Shown one piece after another: positions 58,384 through 64,000 of a DNA stretch of 64,000 bases. Where the stretch lies: positions 124,001 through 188,000 of the forward strand of contig NZ_FTOH01000006.1 in the NCBI RefSeq assembly GCF_900156675.1. The letters run 5' to 3'. The DNA comes from Thalassolituus maritimus. Lineage in GTDB: Bacteria > Pseudomonadota > Gammaproteobacteria > Pseudomonadales > Oceanobacteraceae. Within the stretch, counting starts at the first letter, position 1. Each line of letters starts with the position of its first letter. The position numbers and the translations under genes are program-made. Under the pieces are notes generated by a model. That model had not been told where the DNA came from and did not search any database. It was given only the letters and a program-made list of their open reading frames with translations.

Positions 58384-59429
58384 GCACGGTTTCCTGTGAA
58401 CTGAACAGCGTCTTCATCGCCATTGAGTTCCTGGATTTCACCGATGATCCACGACTGTTCACCTTCGGCGTTGAGAAGAGCGATGGCTGCGTCTGCTTTC
58501 TCTTCTGGTAGCGCGATGATCATGCCGACACCACAGTTGAAGGTTCGGAACATCTCGCGGGTTTCCACGTTGCCGTTACTCTGCAACCAGGTGAAAACTT
58601 CAGGCCATTGCCAGCTATTGGTATCAATGACAGCCTTGGTGCCTTCTGGCAGGACGCGCGGAATGTTTTCCTGGAAACCACCGCCGGTGATATGAGACAG
58701 AGCGTGGACGTCTGAAGCATTGATCAACTTGAGAAGAGATTTAACGTAAATCTTTGTTGGCGCCATCAGAGCATCAGCAACAGGCTGGCCGTCGAGGTCA
58801 GCTGCCAGATCGGCATCGGATACTTCAATGATCTTACGGATCAGAGAATAACCGTTTGAGTGAGGGCCGCTGGATGCAAGGGCGATCAGCTTATCGCCTG
58901 CCTGCACCTTGGTACCGTCAATCAGATCGTCTTTTTCGGCGATACCGACGCAGAAGCCAGCAAGATCGTAGTCTTCGCCTTCATACATGCCTGGCATCTC
59001 AGCGGTCTCACCGCCTACCAGAGACGCTCCAGCCTGGGCGCAGCCCTCACCAATGCCTTCGACCACAGCAGCGGCCACGTCGACGTTCAGTTTGCCGGTT
59101 GCATAGTAGTCGAGGAAGAACAGAGGCTCCGCACCTGCGACAACGAGGTCGTTCACACACATGGCAACCAGATCGATACCGATGGTGTCATGCTTGTTAA
59201 GATCCATGGCAAGGCGCAGTTTCGTGCCCACGCCATCGGTTCCGGAGACCAGCACAGGCTGACGATAGCCCTGTGGTAGCTCGAAGAGGGCACCGAAGCC
59301 GCCAAGGCCAGCCATGACCTCCGGTCTGCGAGTGCGTTTGGCGACGCCTTTGATGCGGTCAACCAGTGCGTTACCAGCGTCGATATCGACGCCTGCGTCT
59401 TTGTAGCTCAGGGATTTTTGATCACTCAT
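58380..59429 (-). CDS. purM: Phosphoribosylaminoimidazole synthetase
   Basis: 349 aa from ATG 59429; upstream open frame is not PurM-like and would run into the divergent promoter region. It has [72 protein letters not shown] and [14 protein letters not shown], all family hallmarks. It makes AIR from FGAM (purine step 5). It is divergent from the DUF2066 gene. Confidence 0.97.
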   Translation of the reverse strand: MSDQKSLSYKDAGVDIDAGNALVDRIKGVAKRTRRPEVMAGLGGFGALFELPQGYRQPVLVSGTDGVGTKLRLAMDLNKHDTIGIDLVAMCVNDLVVAGAEPLFFLDYYATGKLNVDVAAAVVEGIGEGCAQAGASLVGGETAEMPGMYEGEDYDLAGFCVGIAEKDDLIDGTKVQAGDKLIALASSGPHSNGYSLIRKIIEVSDADLAADLDGQPVADALMAPTKIYVKSLLKLINASDVHALSHITGGGFQENIPRVLPEGTKAVIDTNSWQWPEVFTWLQSNGNVETREMFRTFNCGVGMIIALPEEKADAAIALLNAEGEQSWIIGEIQELNGDEDAVQFTGNRA

Positions 59430-59580
59430 GCCGTCTGTCACAGGTAGTGGCTTATGAAAGGCGCGTATTCTAACGATTTGTCCGCCATCCTGCATCCCGC
59501 AAATAAAAACAAACTGCAGACTGTTTATCGGCGGGCTTCGTGGCACAATAGCCGCGGACACGAAAGACTGAGGAATAGTA

Positions 59581-60588
59581 GTGCGTCTTCTGACATTCCT
59601 AACAATATTTTGCATAAGCGTTTCAGCTTCCGCCGCGACAGTTAATAACCTCTATGATGTTGCGGTTCCTGTTGCAGATCAGACAGAAGAAAGCCGCAGT
59701 GATGCGATCGGCGGTGCTTTTCAGCGCATGTTAGTGCGCCTTTCGGGGACTGAGCAGGTGCTCGAGAACCCGGTTTTAATGGGCGAACAAGGCAATGCAC
59801 AGAGTTATATGAGCAGCCTGCGTTATGAGCGCGGCAGTGAAGAGCAGCTGTTGCTCAGCGTCACATTCATGGCCGGGCCGATGCAGAAGTTACTTGAGCG
59901 GGCCGCAGCGCCTGTCTGGGGTAGCTCACGCCCACGCACCCAGATATGGCTGGCGGTGAACTCAGATGATGGGCGTACCGTCGTTGGGCCAGAAGAAAGT
60001 CAGTGGAAGTCAGCATTTGATGATGCCATGCGTAGCCGCGGCTTGCCCTGGATGTTCCCAGCCTGGGATCTCGAAGATCAGATGGCTCTGCCTGTTGCCA
60101 GTCTCTGGGGACTTTTTGAAGAAGACATCAATTCCGCAGCCGCGCGTTATTCCAGTGATGGCTATGTAGCAGGGCGTATCATGGCCCTTGGTAGTTCGTT
60201 CAGTTTCACTGGCTATATCAATCACGCAGATATTCATCATTCCCTGTCAGTACAGGCCGACACTCCTGAATTGCTGGCATCAGGCGTCGCAGGTGAGATT
60301 GCTGAAAAGCTGTCAGAGCGCTACGCGGTCATTCCTCTCACGGGAATAGATAACAGTGAATTGATTCGCGTCACTGGTGTGACGACCTTTGCTGATTACC
60401 GCGCGTTGCTCGAGTACCTGAGCGCGAATGTCGCCGTCAGGGATGTTGTAGTCGTGGCGTCTGACCGGGATGAGGTCACTCTTGCGCTTGATTTGACCTC
60501 TAGCTGGTCGCAGGTGCTTGATAGTATGGCACTCGATAAGAAGATTACGGCAAACGAGGAGGGCGTCGCCTATGTCTGGCAGCGCTGA
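59581..60588 (+). CDS. DUF2066 family exported protein
   Basis: 335 aa from GTG 59581 with AGGAA five bases upstream. It has a signal peptide ([19 protein letters not shown]), then the DUF2066 pattern [34 protein letters not shown], and [17 protein letters not shown]. Presumably periplasmic, of unknown function. It lies directly upstream of hda, with a 17-base overlap, in the purN-purM-DUF2066-hda arrangement known from Pseudomonas. Confidence 0.87.
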   Translation: MRLLTFLTIFCISVSASAATVNNLYDVAVPVADQTEESRSDAIGGAFQRMLVRLSGTEQVLENPVLMGEQGNAQSYMSSLRYERGSEEQLLLSVTFMAGPMQKLLERAAAPVWGSSRPRTQIWLAVNSDDGRTVVGPEESQWKSAFDDAMRSRGLPWMFPAWDLEDQMALPVASLWGLFEEDINSAAARYSSDGYVAGRIMALGSSFSFTGYINHADIHHSLSVQADTPELLASGVAGEIAEKLSERYAVIPLTGIDNSELIRVTGVTTFADYRALLEYLSANVAVRDVVVVASDRDEVTLALDLTSSWSQVLDSMALDKKITANEEGVAYVWQR

Positions 60589-61294
60589 AGTCCGTAACAA
60601 CGAGCCATCTCAGCTGACCCTACAGGTCGCACTCAGAGATGACGCCCGGTTCGCGAATTTTTACCCCGGAGTGAACCAGCAGGTCCGGGATGCTCTGCAA
60701 GGGCAGTGGACGACCGCCGGTGAGCCGTTTATTTATCTGTGGGGCGCTACTGGCTCTGGAGTCAGTCACCTTCTACAGGCAGCGTGCCATTACGCAGAAG
60801 GGATCGGACATCAAAGCATGTACCTTCCTCTTACAGAGCTTAAAGACATAGGTCCGGGAATGCTCGAAGGCGTCGATCAGCTGCCTCTGGTCGCCATTGA
60901 CGACCTGCAGGAAGTCATGGGGGATGCGGAGTGGGAAGAAGCGCTTTTTCACCTCTACAACCGCATACGCGACCGCCAGAGCCACTTGCTGATTGGCGCG
61001 AGTGCTCCACCGTCGCAAGCAGGCGGTAAACTACCGGATCTCGTATCCCGACTTAGCTGGGGGATCACCTACCAGGTTGAGACGCTATCGGACGAAGAGA
61101 AGGTACAGGCTCTGATTCTACGGGCTCGTCAGCGTGGTTTTGATCTTCTTGATGATGTTGCAGTGTTTATTATGAACCGCGGTCCGCGGGATATGGCAGG
61201 GCTGTGTCAGATACTTGATCAACTGGATCAGGCATCGTTGAAAGAGAAGCGAAAACTGACGATTCCTTTTGTGAAGTCTGAGCTCGGCTGGTAG
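60572..61294 (+). CDS. hda: DnaA regulatory inactivator Hda
   Basis: 240 aa from ATG 60572, with GAGGAGGG upstream. An AAA+ core resembles DnaA domain III: an N-terminal clamp-binding LTLQVALRDDARFANFYPG, a diverged P-loop WGATGSGVSHLLQAAC, a Walker-B-like LVAIDDLQEVMG, and a sensor-2 area RGPRDMAGLCQILDQLD. Hda with the beta clamp stimulates ATP hydrolysis by DnaA, preventing re-initiation. The P-loop lysine is missing, as also in E. coli Hda. Confidence 0.92.
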   Translation: MSGSAEVRNNEPSQLTLQVALRDDARFANFYPGVNQQVRDALQGQWTTAGEPFIYLWGATGSGVSHLLQAACHYAEGIGHQSMYLPLTELKDIGPGMLEGVDQLPLVAIDDLQEVMGDAEWEEALFHLYNRIRDRQSHLLIGASAPPSQAGGKLPDLVSRLSWGITYQVETLSDEEKVQALILRARQRGFDLLDDVAVFIMNRGPRDMAGLCQILDQLDQASLKEKRKLTIPFVKSELGW

Positions 61295-61330
61295 CTGCTG
61301 GTAGCGGGCTGATGCTATTACCACAGATAC

Positions 61331-61360
61331 AAAAACGGCGACCTTAGGTCGCCGTTTTTA
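61331..61360. terminator. Bidirectional terminator between hda and prc
   Basis: AAAAACGGCGAC (61331-61342) is complementary to GTCGCCGTTTTT (61348-61359), with a 5-base loop. It is flanked by A and T runs suited to both convergent genes. Confidence 0.93.
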
Positions 61361-61377
61361 TTGGTTGCCTGAGTGAC

Positions 61378-63498
61378 TTAACGCAGAGCAGTCATCCCAG
61401 GGGATGACATGCGCATGTAATCGAGCAGGATATTGCCAGTCTCAATCAGCATAGCGTCAGGCTCTTCGTCGTCCTTGTCGTCCGACTTAGCTTTTTCTTC
61501 ACCTTCTTCAGACTTTTCGTCTTCTTCTGGATCATCGAGTGAAGCCAGCTCGGGCATGCCCTTCGCTTTGCGGCGCTTGTTCTCAAGTGCCAGGCGTCGG
61601 CGGTCGTTCTCTTCCCGTTCTGCTTTGCGCTCTTCTTCGTTAAGAGAAACCTGGGTTTTATCCCGCATTTCAGAGACTAAGGCTTTTTGCTCTCGGATGA
61701 AGATGAAGTCCGGGTTGTCGCTGATACGTTCCTCATGCAGTTCTTTTAGACGTGAGAGTTTGCTGCGCACTGGGTTGCTCTTGGTCTCGCGTGCGGGCTT
61801 GATGGTATCCCACGGTAGTGCCTTCTCAAGCGCACTCTCACCGATTTTGTCTTTATCAAAGAGCGAAGGGAACATAATGTCCGGTATCACGCCCTGGTTC
61901 TGGGTGCTGTCACCTGACACACGGTAAAATTTCGCCTGGGTGATCTTCAGCTGGCCCTCGGTCAGCGGTCGCAGTGATTGAACCGTCCCCTTACCAAAGG
62001 TCTGTCCACCGATGACCAGACCTCTGCCGTAATCCTGAATGGCGCCGGCAAAAATCTCAGAGGCGGATGCGCTTAAACGATTGACCAGTACCGTCATTGG
62101 GCCGGCATACAGAACTTCGGGGTCGCGGTCGCGCAGAACATCGACATCGCCGCGTGCCCCACGTACCTGAACCACTGGGCCAGTCGGAATAAACAGACCT
62201 GTCAGGTTAATTGCTTCTTCCAGTGAACCGCCACCATTACTGCGAAGGTCGATGATCAGACCATCGATTTTTTCGTCCAGAAGCTCATTGACCAGGCGGC
62301 GTACATCGCGGGTCGTGCTGCGGTAATCTGGCAGGTTATTCATCCGGCCTTCGAAGTCGATGTAAAAGGTCGGAATATCGATAACACCGATGCGGCGGGT
62401 TTCTTTTCCGTCCTGGATCTCGATCACTTCTTTCTGCGCAGACTGTTCTTCCAGTTTTACCTCGTCACGGACGATAGAAATCGTTTTCGGCTCTGCTGTG
62501 GCGACGGCACCGCTGAGGATCTCAAGGCGGACTGTCGAGCTTTTTGGCCCGCGGATCAGGTCCACAACTTCATCAAGGCGCCAGCCGATCACATCGACCA
62601 TGTCCTCATCGCCCTGAGCAACGCCGATGATCTTGTCTTCCGGTTCAAGGTTGCCTGCTTTGGAGGCTGGGCCACCCGGTACCAGGCGAACCACTTTGGT
62701 GTGTTCGTCTTCTGTCTGCAGAACTGCGCCTATGCCTTGCAGCGACAGACTCATATTGATGTTGAAGTTCTCAGAGTTACGCGGCGAGAAATACTGAGTG
62801 TGTGGATCAAAGGTGCGGGTAACCGCGTTCATAAAGGTCTGGTACGCGTCAACCGGTCTGCTCTGATGCACTCGGTTGAGCTGATTCTGATAGCGCTTGG
62901 TGAGCAGCTCGAGGATGTCTTCATCCTCTTTGCCTGCCAGGCGCAGGTTCAGCATTGAGTTCTTCAGGCGCTTACGCCAGAGCTGGTTGAGTTCTGCCTT
63001 GGTAGATGCCCATGGAGTCTCTTCGCGATCCAGCTCCAGAACTTCTTTGCTTTTGAAGTCGTAACCTTTCGCTTTGCTCTCAAGCTCAGTCAGCATAAAA
63101 GACAAGCGTTCACTGACACGCTGTTGAAAACGATTGTAGATATAGAACGCAGGCTTCATATCACCGCGGCTGAGGGCTTCGTCGAGGTGATTACGGAATT
63201 GCTCAAACTCTTCGATATCAGACGCCAGGAAATAGCTGTGGGTGCCATCGAGGTCATCCAGCAAGGTATTCAGGACTTCCGACGAAAGATCGTTATTCAG
63301 GCGCTTACGCTCGTAATGCCCTCGCAGCAGGTTGCTCATGATCTGCTGCGTTGTGATCGCTTCTTCCCGCGTTGGCTCCAGTGGAGTAAACGGGGTGCCG
63401 GGTTTTATCTCAGGAATCGTCGCATTCGCACTGATTCCCGAGAGGGTGAGTACGACAGCGATGGCTGAGAGAAGAAGGCGTTTGCCGGTATGCATCAT
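61378..63498 (-). CDS. prc: Tail-specific (carboxy-terminal processing) protease Prc
   Basis: 706 aa. It has a signal peptide (to about ANA at 26), an N-terminal helical domain, a PDZ domain at about 250-340 (SLQGIGAVL, LVPGGPASKAGNLEPEDKIIGV), and the S41 catalytic domain. The Ser-Lys dyad is placed at Ser478 in NRLSASASEIF and Lys503 in TFGKGTVQS, 25 apart as in E. coli Prc. A charged C-terminal extension follows. It degrades periplasmic proteins with nonpolar C-termini and trims lipoprotein-linked cell-wall enzymes. The start may be ATG 63498 or 63495. Confidence 0.96.
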   Translation of the reverse strand: MMHTGKRLLLSAIAVVLTLSGISANATIPEIKPGTPFTPLEPTREEAITTQQIMSNLLRGHYERKRLNNDLSSEVLNTLLDDLDGTHSYFLASDIEEFEQFRNHLDEALSRGDMKPAFYIYNRFQQRVSERLSFMLTELESKAKGYDFKSKEVLELDREETPWASTKAELNQLWRKRLKNSMLNLRLAGKEDEDILELLTKRYQNQLNRVHQSRPVDAYQTFMNAVTRTFDPHTQYFSPRNSENFNINMSLSLQGIGAVLQTEDEHTKVVRLVPGGPASKAGNLEPEDKIIGVAQGDEDMVDVIGWRLDEVVDLIRGPKSSTVRLEILSGAVATAEPKTISIVRDEVKLEEQSAQKEVIEIQDGKETRRIGVIDIPTFYIDFEGRMNNLPDYRSTTRDVRRLVNELLDEKIDGLIIDLRSNGGGSLEEAINLTGLFIPTGPVVQVRGARGDVDVLRDRDPEVLYAGPMTVLVNRLSASASEIFAGAIQDYGRGLVIGGQTFGKGTVQSLRPLTEGQLKITQAKFYRVSGDSTQNQGVIPDIMFPSLFDKDKIGESALEKALPWDTIKPARETKSNPVRSKLSRLKELHEERISDNPDFIFIREQKALVSEMRDKTQVSLNEEERKAEREENDRRRLALENKRRKAKGMPELASLDDPEEDEKSEEGEEKAKSDDKDDEEPDAMLIETGNILLDYMRMSSPGMTALR

Positions 63499-63711
63499 AG
63501 CTTTACCTGATCCTTTGTTTCCTGCGATTGTCTTTATGAGTCAGCGCCGCTACCATGCGCGCCGTTCGTCCAGTCAGGCCCGGACATGCGTTAATACTTA
63601 ATAGTAGACCCTAACAGAGAGCCTGATACCAACGTAAATCCCCGTTGTTTTGTGAAGAAGCGTCGGGTTCACGCCGAATTTGTAACCCATATAAGACAAC
63701 AGGAGCCATCA

Positions 63712-64000
63712 GTGGCACGCGTTAATCTTGAATTGCCCGACGTTTTTACCTTTTCTACACACCTGACGGTTCGCGTCTCGGACATTAACTACGGTAATCA
63801 CCTTGGGAATGACCGGATGATTTCGTTACTGCACGAGGCACGTCTGCGGTATCTTCACGATCATGACTTCAGTGAGTTCAACATCGGCGGCGTTGGCCTG
63901 ATGGTGACTGACATCGTTGTAAGCTTCGTATCTGAATCATTTGTGGCAGATCGTCTGACTTTCAAGGTAGGTATCACTGATTTCAACAAATACGGCTGCG
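63712..64000 (+). CDS. Hot-dog fold acyl-CoA thioesterase (C-terminus beyond window)
   Basis: The first 96 codons are visible, starting from GTG 63712 with AGGAG six bases upstream. The protein reads MARVNLELPDVFTFSTHLTV, then VSDINYGNHLGNDRMISLLHEARLRYL, the 4HBT-type motif where Asp/Asn/His residues bind acyl-CoA, and a strand LMVTDIVVSFVSES. It is most like single-domain acyl-CoA thioesterases. The substrate cannot be said. It is divergent from prc across about 213 bases. Confidence 0.82.
   Translation, partial: MARVNLELPDVFTFSTHLTVRVSDINYGNHLGNDRMISLLHEARLRYLHDHDFSEFNIGGVGLMVTDIVVSFVSESFVADRLTFKVGITDFNKYGC

Overview
This 64-kb window is a piece of a gammaproteobacterial chromosome. The gene content and order are closest to what is known from Pseudomonas and its marine relatives: gyrA-serC-pheA-hisC-tyrA/aroA-cmk-rpsA-ihfB, ubiG-mupP-yciK, purN-purM-hda and trpS-scpA-scpB-rluB. 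The roughly balanced base composition, the class I PHA synthase with its phasin, and the fused tyrA-aroA suggest a marine Oceanospirillales-like bacterium (Thalassolituus/Oceanobacter type). This assignment is inference from remembered synteny, not a search. No phage, insertion sequence or CRISPR array was recognised. No stretch longer than about 265 bases lacks a gene.

Layout. 1-5.5 kb: a cut-off wrbA, arsC, a YihY/BrkB membrane protein, a DUF3422 membrane protein, and three poorly known envelope-type genes (a 143-aa orphan, a probable outer-membrane barrel, a DUF4892 protein). 5.6-9.9 kb: patatin-like lipase, prmB, aroC, MFS transporter. 9.9-12.6 kb: polyhydroxyalkanoate module (DUF6489, phasin, phaC). 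12.7-18 kb: a hypothetical gene, YheU, mnmC, an AEC transporter, periplasmic cyclophilin, SH3 protein, YciI. 18.2-24.7 kb: a co-directional run of PHP phosphatase, Sua5/YciO protein, two different tryptophanyl-tRNA synthetases, scpA, scpB and rluB. 24.7-29.5 kb (minus strand): diguanylate cyclase, yciK, mupP, ubiG, an MTA/SAH deaminase. 29.7-44 kb: gyrA, an O-antigen chain-length regulator (wzz) inserted before serC, the aromatic/histidine genes, cmk, rpsA, ihfB, lapB, pyrF.

44-55 kb is the accessory core: an O-antigen locus built around GDP-L-fucose. gmd and fcl make the donor. An O-acetyltransferase, two fucosyltransferases of different families (GT10 and GT11), Wzx flippase, Wzy polymerase and two GT2-like enzymes follow in one tightly overlapping plus-strand block that is visibly AT-rich. 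A convergent minus-strand pair (a GT2 and the initiating sugar-phosphate transferase) starts 24 bases downstream of a tRNA-Asn gene. The locus thus lies between ihfB-lapB-pyrF and tRNA-Asn, the same flanks as I recall for Pseudomonas O-antigen loci. The far-upstream wzz and the adjacent galE probably work with it.

55-64 kb: galE, dcd, a DUF3108 protein, purN, purM, divergent DUF2066-hda, the prc tail-specific protease, and the start of a hot-dog thioesterase that runs off the window.

The most interesting points are the fucose-rich, possibly Lewis/H-antigen-like O-antigen cluster; a second TrpRS carrying a C-x21-C-x6-C-x2-C pattern like the [4Fe-4S] TrpRS of Thermotoga; wzz translationally coupled to gyrA; and a hairpin that can hide the ribosome-binding site of an orphan gene pair.
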